From contig NZ_JNYJ01000047.1 of the NCBI RefSeq assembly GCF_000716715.1, forward strand, positions 1 to 64,000: a stretch of 64,000 bases of DNA, in the 5' to 3' direction. Under the pieces are notes generated by a model. That model was not told the DNA's origin. It did not search any database and worked only from the letters and a program-made list of their open reading frames with translations. Source of the stretch: Dactylosporangium aurantiacum. GTDB lineage: Bacteria > Actinomycetota > Actinomycetes > Mycobacteriales > Micromonosporaceae. The position numbers and the translations under genes were made by a program. Below are positions 17,716 to 28,711 of this stretch, piece by piece; within the stretch, counting starts at the first letter, position 1; every line of letters begins with the position of its first letter.

Positions 17716-18512
17716 ACCCCACCCACGACCCGGCCGTCGGCGTCATCGGCGGCACCGGCTTCTACGCGCTGCTCGACGGCATCGAGCAGGTCACCGTCGA
17801 CACCCCGTACGGCCCGCCGAGCGGCCCGGTCGGCGTCACCACGCTCGACGGGCGGCGGGTCGCCTTCCTGGCCCGGCACGGCGGCGACCACCGGTTCCCG
17901 CCGCACCGGATCAACTACCGGGCGAACCTGTGGGCGCTGCGGTCCCTCGGCGTGCGGCAGATCATCGCCCCGTCGGCGGTCGGGTCGCTGCGGCCGGAGC
18001 TGGGGCCCGGCTGTCTCGTCGTGCCCGACCAGCTCGTCGACCGCACCACCGGCCGGACCCGGTCGTTCTACGACGACGGGGCGGTGCACGTGTCCTTCGC
18101 CGACCCGTTCTGCCCGGTCGGCCGCGACGCGGTGCTGCGGGCCGCCGCGCGGCACCAGCAGGACATCACCGACGGCGGGGTGACCGTCGTGGTGGACGGC
18201 CCGAGCTTCTCCACCCGCGCCGAGTCCCGCTGGTACGCCGCGCAGGGCTGGACCCTGGTCAACATGACCGCCCAGCCGGAGACCGTGCTCGCCCGCGAGC
18301 TCGCCCTGTGCTACACGTCGGTGGCGCTGGTGACCGACCTCGACGCCGGCATCGACCGCACCGAGGCGGTCAGCCAGCACGACGTCTTCGCCGTCTTCGC
18401 GGCCAACATCGAACGCCTGCGCGCCGTGGTGCTGACCGCGGTCGCCGCGCTGCCGGCCCAGCCGGCGTGCGACTGCCAGGCGGCACTGGCCGGCATGAGC
18501 GTGCCCGCCTGA
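17712..18512 (+). CDS. mtnP: 5'-methylthioadenosine phosphorylase
   Basis: A 266-residue PNP/MTAP-family phosphorylase. It has the GGTGFY N-terminal phosphate loop, RHGGDHRFPPHRINYRANLW, VGSLRPELGPG, a VDGPSFSTRAESR segment and the substrate Met region NMTAQPE. It splits MTA with phosphate to methylthioribose-1-phosphate and adenine, the substrates of the two halves of the fusion at 13026. It is the last gene of the cluster. Its presence explains the absence of an mtnK kinase. Confidence 0.92.
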   Translation: MNPTHDPAVGVIGGTGFYALLDGIEQVTVDTPYGPPSGPVGVTTLDGRRVAFLARHGGDHRFPPHRINYRANLWALRSLGVRQIIAPSAVGSLRPELGPGCLVVPDQLVDRTTGRTRSFYDDGAVHVSFADPFCPVGRDAVLRAAARHQQDITDGGVTVVVDGPSFSTRAESRWYAAQGWTLVNMTAQPETVLARELALCYTSVALVTDLDAGIDRTEAVSQHDVFAVFAANIERLRAVVLTAVAALPAQPACDCQAALAGMSVPA

Positions 18513-18721
18513 CCGTCCGCCGCGCCGCCGCGGCCGGGTCGGCGTCCGGGCCCTGCGCCTCGGTCGGGGAACGCGGCCGGCCGGCCGGCTGTACCGCTGC
18601 CCGTACCGCTTCCTGTATCGCCGAGCGCCCTACCGCCGGCGCCGGCGGGATGGTGCCATCGAGGCGGACCATGCAGGCACGTTCATCGATGTGCCGCAGA
18701 CCCCGGAAGGCGGTTCATCAC

Positions 18722-19867
18722 ATGCGTTCGCTGTCCAAGCAGCTCCTCGTGGCGGCGGTCATCGGCGCCGTCGGTGCGGCGGTGGCCGCGGTGCCGGCCG
18801 AGGCCGCGCCGCCGGCGCTGGTCGTCGACCAGGCCCGCGCCGACGAGCTGGTCTCGGTGGCCGGCACCGACCAGGCGACCTTCGGCGGGGTGAGCGTCGA
18901 CGCGGCCCGCGGCACGCTCACCGTCCGCTACGCGCCCGGGCGGCTCACCGCGGCCCGGGCCAGGGTCGGGTCGGTCGCCACCGCGCGGCAGGGCGGGCCG
19001 GGCCTGCGGGTCGCGCTGGTCCCGGTGCGCCACAGCCTGGCCGAGCTGGACGCGGTGCGCCGGCGGGTGGCCGCCGACCCCGACCGGTGGCAGGTCGGCG
19101 GCGCGGCGCTGGCGGAGTGGTACGTCGACGTCACCGGCAACCGCGTCGCGGTCGGCGTGACCCGGCTGTCGCCGCAGCTGGTGGCGGCGGCCCGGGCGGA
19201 GTTCGGCGACCAGGTCGCGCTGCACGAGGCCGCGCGGGCGACCCGGGCGAGCCGGACCGCCGACTGGCGGCCGTGGGCGGCCGGCATCCGGATCGCCGCC
19301 GGCGGCATCGCCTGCACCGCGGGGTTCTTCGTCGAGGTGCCCGGTACACCCGCCAGCCGCAAGATGGTCACGTCCGGCCACTGCTTCGCCAACGGGGCGG
19401 TCGTCACCAACAACGGCGTCTCCATCGGCACCGTGAGCGGCCGGACCGTCGCGAACAACGGCAAGGACCTCGAGTACGTCACGGGCACGTTCACGCCGTG
19501 GACGTACAAGGGACCGTCCAGCAGCGACTACGGCGACTTCATCCGCGGCACCAAGGCGTCCGTGGTCGGCCAGGCGTTCTGCACCAACGGCGCGTTCGGC
19601 GGCGAGGTCTGCGCGGGCACGGTCGACGCGACCAACCTGTGCGTGCTGATGACCGACGGCGTCACCACCTGCAGCCTCGACCGGCTGGTCAGTAACGGCC
19701 CGGTCATCACCCGGCTCGGCGACAGCGGCGGCAACGTCTTCACGTACGACGCGGCCGGCCTGAAGATCGGCGGCATGATCGTGGCGATGTCGGCGGCCGG
19801 CACCACGACGTACTTCCACCCGGCCGCGGCCGTCGTGCCGATGGGCTGGCGGGTGTCGGTCGGCTGA
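18722..19867 (+). CDS. Secreted chymotrypsin-fold serine protease with propeptide
   Basis: A 381-residue exported protease precursor. A Sec signal (MRSLSKQLLVAAVIGAVG, cleaved after EAA near residue 29) is followed by a propeptide of about 150 residues with an alpha-lytic-protease-like pro pattern. The S1 domain begins near residue 180. Catalytic positions are His in TSGHCF, a probable Asp in the KDLEYV/SDYGDF region, and Ser in GDSGGNVF. Paired Cys residues suggest disulfides. It is monocistronic: a hairpin lies after its stop and the next gene converges. Confidence 0.85.
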   Translation: MRSLSKQLLVAAVIGAVGAAVAAVPAEAAPPALVVDQARADELVSVAGTDQATFGGVSVDAARGTLTVRYAPGRLTAARARVGSVATARQGGPGLRVALVPVRHSLAELDAVRRRVAADPDRWQVGGAALAEWYVDVTGNRVAVGVTRLSPQLVAAARAEFGDQVALHEAARATRASRTADWRPWAAGIRIAAGGIACTAGFFVEVPGTPASRKMVTSGHCFANGAVVTNNGVSIGTVSGRTVANNGKDLEYVTGTFTPWTYKGPSSSDYGDFIRGTKASVVGQAFCTNGAFGGEVCAGTVDATNLCVLMTDGVTTCSLDRLVSNGPVITRLGDSGGNVFTYDAAGLKIGGMIVAMSAAGTTTYFHPAAAVVPMGWRVSVG

Positions 19868-19881
19868 ACCGGGACGGTCCG

Positions 19882-19914
19882 GGGCCCGGCCCGGCGGGAT
19901 GCCGGACCGGGCCC
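19882..19914. terminator. Bidirectional terminator hairpin between the protease and GH54 genes
   Basis: The stem GGGCCCGGCCCGGC (19882-19895) pairs with GCCGGACCGGGCCC (19901-19914) with one mismatch around a 5-nt loop. It sits between two convergent stop codons. There is no U-run, as is usual for actinobacterial terminators. Confidence 0.65.
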
Positions 19915-19925
19915 ACTGTGGGCCG

Positions 19926-21485
19926 CTACGCCCAGGTCGCGCTGACCACCCAGCTGACGTCGTCGGTCCAGGCGGCGGTGGCGTCGAACGTGTTCGAGCC
20001 GCCGTTGCTGGCGATGTAGACGTTGTTGTTGTAGTGGCGGATGTACCGGCTGGGGAAGTTCGCCGAGGCGAACGAGTTGCCCTGGCCGTTCTTGCCGGCC
20101 TGCGGGCAGAACGTCGCGTCGGAGGCGAACAGTGCGCTGCCGTCGTTGGCGTGCAGGTACAGCTGGTAGTTCTGGTGCCGCAGGTAGCTGCCGGCGGCGT
20201 TGCGGGACTCGAAGGAGACGCAGGAGCTGTTGGCCAGCCCGGCCCGCACCGTCCACGAGGCGTTGGCCTTATCCGTGGACGAGCTGGACGCGGTGACGAC
20301 GGCGGTGGCCACCGTGCTGCCGGAGTGGCTGATGTACCGGGTGGTGCAGCAGGCGGTGGTGGCCCGCAGCGACACGTTCGAGCCCGGCGTCAGCGGGCCC
20401 GGGTCCGGGTTGCCCGACGTGCTGTACCCGGCGGCGTTGATGTTGGCCTGGACGGCGTCCTCGGTGGCGTTGGACGGGTAGCCCGACGTCATCACACCCT
20501 CGTAGAAGGTGCCGGCGGCGCCGTGGCTGTTGTCACCGCCGATGCCGAGGATGATGGCGCCCTCCTTCTTCATCGGGTTGTACCCGCCGACCGTGGGCCG
20601 GATGCCGTCCCACATCGTGGTGAGCCCACCCGCCTGCGCGTTGCCGGCCCGGATCGCCCAGTGGTTCGGCTCGCCCTTCACGATCGCGGTCAGGAACCGG
20701 TGGCTGATCGTCTGGTTGCCGCTGTTGAGCTTCGGGTCCACGCCCGAGAACAGCCCGTTCTCCAGGTCGGCCATGACCCACGGGCCGTTGCCCGAACCCC
20801 TGCCCCACACCGTGTTGTTGCCGAAGTAGATCGCCTCCATGGTGCCGTTGCCGTTGTCGCGGCTGTTGGTCTCGGCGTTGCCGTAGTCGAAGCAGCAGCC
20901 GCCGTTGTAGTGGGTGCCGTCGAAGATGGCGTACATGCCCTCCGGCTGGTCGCCCTTGGCGATGCCGTTGGTGGCGTTGTTGCGGTAGCCGGTGCCGGGG
21001 GCGACGAACACGCCGTACGCCTTGTGCCCGGCGATGGTGATCGGTGCCGCCTTGGCGTCGGCGAGGTTGTCGTACCCGCCGGGTGCCGGGCCCTGGAAGC
21101 CACCGGGCGGTGCCTGGGTGAGCCGGTTGTTGCGGCCGGTCTGGTCATAGATGATCGTGATGACGCAGCTCGTGTTGGCGCAGAAGCTGTCCTGGGCGGC
21201 GGCGTCGGCGTACCCGCCGGCGCTGAGCAGGCCGATGTCGCGGGTGGCGTTGTCCGAGGACCGGCGCACCTGGTACAGCGGACCGTTGTACGCGCCGTAC
21301 AGCGCCCGGGTCGTGCTGTGCGCCGCGACGCACGGGGTGCCGCCCGCGGCGTAGATGTCGCACGGCTGGCTGGTCGCCGCCTGGGACGTGCCGGTGCCGA
21401 CGAGCAGGCCGGCGACGAGCGCGGCCGCGGCGGCGAGCGCCAGCACGGCGCCGCGGAGACGTCGACTTCGTGACCGTAGAGGCAT
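19926..21485 (-). CDS. Secreted alpha-L-arabinofuranosidase: GH54 catalytic domain plus AbfB (CBM42)
   Basis: A 519-residue exported enzyme removing arabinofuranosyl side chains from arabinoxylan or arabinan. ATG 21485 follows a GGAAGGAA site and opens a twin-Arg-containing signal with cleavage near SQAA. The GH54 domain (about 40-360) has the cysteine-rich start (PCDIYAAGGTPCVAAHST), the nucleophile region NGTMEAIYFGN, the CCFDYGNAE segment, and the acid/base region GGDNSHGAAGTFYEG. Residues about 385-519 are AbfB with the SYLRHQNYQLYLH and RYIRHYNN trefoil motifs. LacI-type boxes lie upstream at 21684 and 21865, and such boxes recur at the xylanolytic locus. Confidence 0.92.
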   Translation of the reverse strand: MPLRSRSRRLRGAVLALAAAAALVAGLLVGTGTSQAATSQPCDIYAAGGTPCVAAHSTTRALYGAYNGPLYQVRRSSDNATRDIGLLSAGGYADAAAQDSFCANTSCVITIIYDQTGRNNRLTQAPPGGFQGPAPGGYDNLADAKAAPITIAGHKAYGVFVAPGTGYRNNATNGIAKGDQPEGMYAIFDGTHYNGGCCFDYGNAETNSRDNGNGTMEAIYFGNNTVWGRGSGNGPWVMADLENGLFSGVDPKLNSGNQTISHRFLTAIVKGEPNHWAIRAGNAQAGGLTTMWDGIRPTVGGYNPMKKEGAIILGIGGDNSHGAAGTFYEGVMTSGYPSNATEDAVQANINAAGYSTSGNPDPGPLTPGSNVSLRATTACCTTRYISHSGSTVATAVVTASSSSTDKANASWTVRAGLANSSCVSFESRNAAGSYLRHQNYQLYLHANDGSALFASDATFCPQAGKNGQGNSFASANFPSRYIRHYNNNVYIASNGGSNTFDATAAWTDDVSWVVSATWA

Positions 21486-21683
21486 GGTTGGTTCCTTCCT
21501 GCGTTGGGGTGTGGCCGTGCGACCGCCACCGCGGGCCGGTCCGGCGGCGCGGGCAGGGCGGTGCACGGTGCGATCGCCGCCGGGGAGTGCGGCGGCGGGG
21601 GTGCGGCGGCGCTGCGCGGCTCCTCCCGGACCGCCGTCGCCGGCACCGGCGCGGGACCGTTTCGGCGGAGGCCCGGCGTCCGA

Positions 21684-21697
21684 TGTGAGCGCTAACG
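21684..21697. promoter_or_regulatory. LacI-family operator upstream of the GH54 gene
   Basis: TGTGAGCGCTAACG is a near-palindrome around AGCGCT and closely matches TGTTAGCGCTAACA at 44404. It lies about 200 bases upstream of the GH54 start within a 417-bp region (21486-21902) that holds no gene. Boxes of this shape are bound by LacI-type sugar regulators of cellulose and xylan genes. No lacI-type gene is in the window. Confidence 0.6.
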
Positions 21698-21864
21698 TAA
21701 CGCTGCGGGATCGATCTCCGCAACTGGCATCGGCGACTTTTGTCTGCCGGGAAAAAAGCGTTACCCACCGAGGATGCGGGACGTCTAGCGGTCGAATCGC
21801 GCACGAATCGGCGAAAACCGACAATCTCCGGAGGGGTGGGAAGGGATCGCGCGGCGACCTCGAA

Positions 21865-21878
21865 TGGGAGCGCTCACA
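21865..21878. promoter_or_regulatory. Second LacI-family operator-like box
   Basis: TGGGAGCGCTCACA shares the AGCGCT core and is 13/14 identical to the box at 44480-44493. It lies between the GH54 promoter region and the end of the DUF4241 remnant, 181 bp from the box at 21684, a spacing compatible with looping. Confidence 0.5.
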
Positions 21879-21902
21879 TCCACCGGTGACCGGACGAGCG
21901 CG

Positions 21903-22197
21903 CTACTCGAGCGGCACCACGCGGAAGTCGGTGACGAAGGCGGTGATCCGCCCGTCGCCGCTGCGGCCCGCCGTCCCCGCCGAGCGCCGCCACCCAGGCC
22001 CGCAGCAGGTACCGGCCCGGCGGCACCTCATCGACGAACGGGGTGGTGCGCGGGACCAGCGGGTCGCAGCCGACGACCCTGCCGGTCGGCAGCGTCACCG
22101 GCCCGAGGTCGTACGGCTCCACACGATAGGTGGTCCCGTCCCGCTCGGCGCGGTGCCCCGCGGTCAACAGCAGACCGAGATCCGGCACGTACGGCAT
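21903..22197 (-). pseudogene. DUF4241-family remnant with a central deletion and frameshift
   Basis: The N-terminal part looks like DUF4241 (GLLLTAGHRAE, LPTGRVVGCDPLV, EVPPGRYLLRAWVA). After about residue 82 the frame is lost. A typical family C-terminus (GRITAFVTDFRVVPLE, then a stop at 21903-21905) follows directly in a shifted frame. About half the usual length is missing between the two. It heads a minus-strand group with DUF1905 and DUF1761 genes. The function of the family is unknown. Confidence 0.6.
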
Positions 22198-22204
22198 GGC
22201 GCGG

Positions 22205-22501
22205 TCAGCTGAGGCGCTGCTGGAGGTGGACGGTGACGGTGTCGCCGGGCCGCTTGCCGATCGCGGCCCGCAGCTCGGCGGTGACGGGCAGCTTGTGGGT
22301 GCCGTCGCCGAGCGCCATGAACGACGTGGTGAACGGCGCGTCGTCGACCGTGCCGGAGACCTTGACCCGGCCGCGGGTGCCGAAGTACTCGGCCGAGCCG
22401 TCCATCATCACGTAGGTCCAGCCGCCCTTCGCGGGGCTCTGCAGCAGCACCGCCTCGAAGGTGCGGTCGATCGGCCCGACGGCCGGCTTCTCGGTGGTCA
22501 T
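22205..22501 (-). CDS. DUF1905-domain protein
   Basis: A 98-residue soluble beta-barrel-type DUF1905 protein ([56 protein letters not shown]). ATG 22501 starts 12 bases after the DUF1761 stop, so the two form an operon. These domains are often found alone or joined to a YdeI-like domain; no activity is established. The divergent TetR gene probably controls the pair. Confidence 0.82.
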   Translation of the reverse strand: MTTEKPAVGPIDRTFEAVLLQSPAKGGWTYVMMDGSAEYFGTRGRVKVSGTVDDAPFTTSFMALGDGTHKLPVTAELRAAIGKRPGDTVTVHLQQRLS

Positions 22502-22512
22502 CGTGGATCCCT

Positions 22513-22899
22513 TCAGTGCAACGCGCCGACGATCGCGGCGATGAGCAGCAACTTGAGCAGCCAGTCCCCGGCGTGCATGGCCGCGGTGACCGGGGCGACC
22601 TTCTCCCACACCACGGAGCCGGTCAGCAGCGCGACCGGGAACCCGGCCCACAGCACGAGCGCCAGCGGCAGGCTCTCCGGCAGCGACAGCCGGCCGGCCT
22701 GGTCGGCGACCCAGGCGAAGACGGCCGCCACCAGCATCGTGCGCAGCAGCTCGGTACCGACCTTCCACGCCGTGGGCCGGCCGCGGTCGAGCACCGCGTC
22801 GCCGAGGATCCGCCGCTCGGCCGGGCTGACGACGGCGTAGTAGACGCTGCTGGCGATGAACGCCGCGACCGCGGCCAGCGCGATCCCGAGCACGACCAT
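22513..22899 (-). CDS. DUF1761 small integral membrane protein
   Basis: A 128-residue protein with four hydrophobic segments (starting at residues about 2, 50, 75 and 105) and the family's [10 protein letters not shown] and WEKVAP loops. AGGAG lies upstream of ATG 22899. It is the first gene of the minus-strand unit facing the TetR gene across the two GTAC-box operators. Function unknown. Confidence 0.82.
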   Translation of the reverse strand: MVVLGIALAAVAAFIASSVYYAVVSPAERRILGDAVLDRGRPTAWKVGTELLRTMLVAAVFAWVADQAGRLSLPESLPLALVLWAGFPVALLTGSVVWEKVAPVTAAMHAGDWLLKLLLIAAIVGALH

Positions 22900-22915
22900 G
22901 GCGGACTCCTTTTTA

Positions 22916-22961
22916 GTACGTGCCAGTACCATAAGCGCAGGGATTGCGTACTGTCCAGTAC
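22916..22961. promoter_or_regulatory. Paired TetR operators in the DUF1761/tetR divergent promoter
   Basis: Two copies of GTAC-N6-GTAC occur at 22916-22929 (GTACGTGCCAGTAC) and 22948-22961 (GTACTGTCCAGTAC), 32 bp or about three helical turns apart. They lie between two divergent start codons, as expected for an autoregulated TetR repressor. The second is 9 bp before the TetR ATG. Confidence 0.7.
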
Positions 22962-22970
22962 TCTTCGGTG

Positions 22971-23618
22971 ATGTCCAAGACCACGGCCGTGCGCCCCCGC
23001 GGGCGTCCGGGCGGCAGCAGCGGCGCCGAGCTGCTCGCCGTCGCCCGGCAGGTGTTCCTGGCCAACGGCTACGCGGGCGCCACCATGGACGCGGTCGCGG
23101 CCGGCGCGCGGATCTCCAAGCAGACCCTGTACCGGCAGTACCCGTCGAAGGACGAGCTGTACGCCGCCGTCGTGCGCGACTGGGTCGACCGGGGCCACGA
23201 CGCGATGGTGCCGCACGTACGGGCGCTGCTGGACGCGCCGGACGTGGCGGAAGGGCTGCTGCAGTTGGCCCGGACGATGCAGGCCGGCATCCTGAGCCCG
23301 CCGGTGCTGCAGATGCGCAACCTGGTCGCGACGGAGGCCGAGCGCTTCCCGGCCGTGGCGGCGGACTACCTGGCCCGCAGCTGGCAGCGCAACCAGCGGC
23401 TGCTCGCCGGCGCGCTGGCGCGGCTGGCGGAGCGCGGCGTGCTGCGCGTCGCCGACGCCGACGTGGCCGCCGAGCAGTTCACCTGGCTCGTCATCGCCGC
23501 GCCCCTCAACCGGGTCACCCTGCAGGGCGGCGCGCGCACCGACGACGAGCGGCGACTGGCGTCGATCGCGGCCGAGGCCGTCACCACGTTCCTGAGCCGG
23601 TACCGTTCCACCCCGTGA
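22971..23618 (+). CDS. TetR/AcrR-family repressor
   Basis: A 215-residue regulator with a basic N-terminus (RPRGRPGG) and a classic helix-turn-helix (ATMDAVAAGARISKQTLYRQYPSKDELY, read in two pieces). The C-terminal ligand domain resembles the AcrR type (LARTMQAGIL, EAERFPAVA). It is divergent from the DUF1761-DUF1905 unit and translationally coupled (GTGA) to the phosphotransferase gene. It probably represses both directions through the GTAC boxes. Confidence 0.9.
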   Translation: MSKTTAVRPRGRPGGSSGAELLAVARQVFLANGYAGATMDAVAAGARISKQTLYRQYPSKDELYAAVVRDWVDRGHDAMVPHVRALLDAPDVAEGLLQLARTMQAGILSPPVLQMRNLVATEAERFPAVAADYLARSWQRNQRLLAGALARLAERGVLRVADADVAAEQFTWLVIAAPLNRVTLQGGARTDDERRLASIAAEAVTTFLSRYRSTP

Positions 23619-24529
23619 CCCACGCCGATCTCGAGATCACCGCCGAGCTCGTCCGGGACCTGCTCCGCGACCAGCACCCCGACCTCGCCGACCGGCCGGT
23701 CCGGCTCGGCGCCCGCGGCTGGGACAACCAGCTGTGGCGCCTCGGCGACGACCTGGCCGTCCGGCTGCCGTGGGCGACGGGATCCGCCGACGAGCTGCTG
23801 CGCAAGGAGCACGCCTGGCTGCCCGCCCTCGCGGCGCGCCTGCCGCTGCCCGTGCCCGTCCCGCAGCGGCTCGGCGCGCCGTCCGCCCGGTTCCCCCGCC
23901 CGTGGCTCGTCACCACCTGGGTCCGCGGTACCCCCGCCGACCAGGTCCCCGTCACGCGCGCCGCGGACGCGGCGGCGGCCCTGGCCGCGTTCCTGACCGC
24001 GCTGCACCGGCCCGCGCCGCACGACGCGCCCGCCGGGCGGGACCGCGGCGGCCCCCTCGCGGACCGGGACGAGGCGTTCGCCAGGGGGCTCGCCGCCGCC
24101 ACCGACCTGGGCCTCGTCGACGACCCGGACGCCGTCCGCGCGGTCTGGCAGGACGCGGTCGCCGCGCCGCCGTGGCCGGGCCCGAAGGTGTGGCTGCACG
24201 CGGACCTGCACCCGGCCAACGTCCTCACCGGTGACGGCACGCTGTGCGGCGTGGTCGACTTCGGCGACCTGTGCGCCGGCGACCCCGCCTACGACCTCGC
24301 CGCCGCGTGGCTGCTGCTGCCCGACGGCGCCGTCGACGCGTTCCACGCGGCCTACCGCCCGGCAGCGGACGCCGCCACCCTGCGCCGGGCCCGCGGCTGC
24401 GCGATGGCCCGGGTGCTCAGCGGCCTGCTCATCGGCGACGCGGGCGTGCGCGGCCTGCCCGGCGGCAAACCCACCTGGGGCCCGCCCGCCCGGGCCGCCC
24501 TGCGGCGCCTCGTCGCCATCGCCGGCTGA
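23615..24529 (+). CDS. Aminoglycoside phosphotransferase (APH) family kinase
   Basis: A 304-residue kinase-fold protein starting at GTG 23615 inside the TetR stop. It has RLGARGWDNQLWRLGDDLAVRLP (nucleotide region), the catalytic loop WLHADLHPANVL and the metal Asp in GVVDFGDLCAGDP. Similar proteins phosphorylate antibiotics, macrolides or small metabolites; resistance is possible but not shown. Co-transcription with tetR suggests inducible expression. Confidence 0.85.
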   Translation: MTHADLEITAELVRDLLRDQHPDLADRPVRLGARGWDNQLWRLGDDLAVRLPWATGSADELLRKEHAWLPALAARLPLPVPVPQRLGAPSARFPRPWLVTTWVRGTPADQVPVTRAADAAAALAAFLTALHRPAPHDAPAGRDRGGPLADRDEAFARGLAAATDLGLVDDPDAVRAVWQDAVAAPPWPGPKVWLHADLHPANVLTGDGTLCGVVDFGDLCAGDPAYDLAAAWLLLPDGAVDAFHAAYRPAADAATLRRARGCAMARVLSGLLIGDAGVRGLPGGKPTWGPPARAALRRLVAIAG

Positions 24530-24534
24530 CGCCG

Positions 24535-25023
24535 ATGAGCGACCTGTACATCCGGGTCATCCCGACGGACCCGCGGTGGCAGCCCACGGCCGAGGCGGCC
24601 GCCGCCGCGGCGCGGTACGTCGCCGGCCTGTTCGCCGGGCCGGGCGACCACGCCGAGGCGGTCGAGCCGGTGTTCTACGAACGCGTCACGCTGATCGACC
24701 CCGGCGAGCACATGCAGGACGTCGGCTGCCCGCGGTGCGGCACCGCGCTCGGCCTCGACTGGCTCTGGGACCTGCTGCGCGCCGCCAACGGCGGGCGGCT
24801 CGCCGGCGTGCCGAGCGTGGACACCTTGGACGTGACCGTGCCCTGCTGCGGCGCCGCGCTCACCCTGCCGCAGCTGCGCTTCGGGGCCGAGGTCGGGTTC
24901 GCGCGGTTCGAGGTGAGCGTCATGAACTGGACCCGCGACACCTGGGAGCTCAGCGCCGACGAGCTGGCCGCGACCGGCGCGATCCTTGGCCACCCGGTGA
25001 CCCAGGTCCACGCCCACTACTGA
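24535..25023 (+). CDS. Hypothetical protein with CPRCG and CCG motifs
   Basis: A 162-residue soluble protein. CPRCG near residue 64 and CCG near residue 103 could hold a zinc ion. The rest is mixed alpha/beta (YIRVIPTDPRWQPT at the start, VSVMNWTRDTWELS near the end). I recognise a frequent actinobacterial hypothetical but no named domain. It begins six bases after the phosphotransferase, so it is probably the third gene of that operon. Confidence 0.75.
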   Translation: MSDLYIRVIPTDPRWQPTAEAAAAAARYVAGLFAGPGDHAEAVEPVFYERVTLIDPGEHMQDVGCPRCGTALGLDWLWDLLRAANGGRLAGVPSVDTLDVTVPCCGAALTLPQLRFGAEVGFARFEVSVMNWTRDTWELSADELAATGAILGHPVTQVHAHY

Positions 25024-25116
25024 GCGCGAAGGGCGGGTATCCCCTGTGCAGACTGCTGAAATGATTCGGCGCCGCCTTGGCCACGACGGCAGGCGGCGCC
25101 TACGCTGACTACCGCA

Positions 25117-25254
25117 TTACCTTGTGACGATCAGGTGATAGCAGGTCCAAACTGCGGCGGCAACCGTCAGTAGGACCGAGGCGCGGATGGTTCGAGGCCA
25201 GTCCTTCAGAATTTCTCGGACCGTCCGCGCAATCTCGCGCGCAATAGGCTCCAA
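25117..25254 (-). CDS. 45-residue single-helix membrane peptide (TTG start)
   Basis: TTG 25254 is preceded six bases away by a perfect AGGAGG. The product has a charged amphipathic start (MEPIAREIARTVREILKDW) and one hydrophobic segment (ASVLLTVAAAVW) before a short TR end. The pattern is that of a real small membrane protein. It is the last of three SD-led micro-ORFs on this strand in a patch of lower GC than its surroundings. No family is recognised; a toxin, a regulator of a membrane protein or a phage-derived peptide are possible. Confidence 0.55.
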   Translation of the reverse strand: MEPIAREIARTVREILKDWPRTIRASVLLTVAAAVWTCYHLIVTR

Positions 25255-25274
25255 TCACTTCCTCCTTCCTGGAA

Positions 25275-25394
25275 TTACGCCTGCCCAGCGTTTCCGTCAA
25301 TCCGCTCCAGACGCGATGCAGCCTGTGCAGCCGGTCGCTGCCCGCGCGACATCGCGGCGGAAACATCTCGGCCGTGACGCAGGATTCCGGTCAC
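25275..25394 (-). CDS. 39-residue micro-ORF
   Basis: GTG 25394 has GGAGG seven bases upstream. The product is basic and Ala/Arg/Gln-rich (MTGILRHGRDVSAAMSRGQR at the start). It ends 20 bases before the TTG of the membrane micro-ORF, so the two could be one transcript. No homology is recognised. Support rests on the ribosome binding site and spacing. Confidence 0.4.
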   Translation of the reverse strand: MTGILRHGRDVSAAMSRGQRPAAQAASRLERIDGNAGQA

Positions 25395-25447
25395 TCACAC
25401 ACCTCCGACCGGCCTCGGTTGCGTGCGTGTGCAAAGACCGTACGTGT

Positions 25448-25510
25448 TCAAAGGCATGTCAGGAGAGATCCGACGCCTGAACGACCCGGAATAACTGGGA
25501 TGAATGCCAT
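25448..25510 (-). CDS. 20-residue leader-like ORF
   Basis: ATG 25510 follows GGGAGG at about eight bases. The peptide is MAFIPVIPGRSGVGSLLTCL. It is the first of three micro-ORFs and could be a leader peptide for them. It is too short to judge on composition. Confidence 0.3.
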   Translation of the reverse strand: MAFIPVIPGRSGVGSLLTCL

Positions 25511-25761
25511 GTTCACGACCTCCCATGATTCGCAGATGGCGCCCAACCGGAACGTTCTGGGACAGCCGTTTGACTGATCAGGTGGCCGAAGGCACATCGC
25601 GGCGGCGACGGGGGACGCTGGACACCAACTTCATCGGGGAGACCGGCGTCGGCGTACAGCAGGAAAAGCATGACAGATGTCCGCCACCTGCGAAATCAAC
25701 GGTGTGTCGCCCGCGCGACTCGTGGCGCCGTCGCCGGCGGGGCCATCGGCGGGACCGCCGC

Positions 25762-28497
<2,736 letters not shown>

Positions 28498-28711
28498 CGT
28501 CCCAGCCCTCCGACGCTCCTGTCGGTCTATCGGCCGGGCCGGGCACCCACTTGAGCCCGACGGCCGTGCACCGGACGCCGGGGGCGCCCGGCGTTGCGAG
28601 CGCATTGCGAGCCACGGCCGCCAGGATGGGCCGGCGCCATCCAGCCATCGCGTGGAAGGAGCCGTGGCATTGGAACGAACGGTCGTTTCCGAACCGACGG
28701 GAGGACATCGG

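Noticed and set aside
18513..18721. Possible small gene between mtnP and the protease
   Set aside because: Frames show only Arg/Pro/Ala low-complexity sequence and no ribosome site; treated as the protease leader region.
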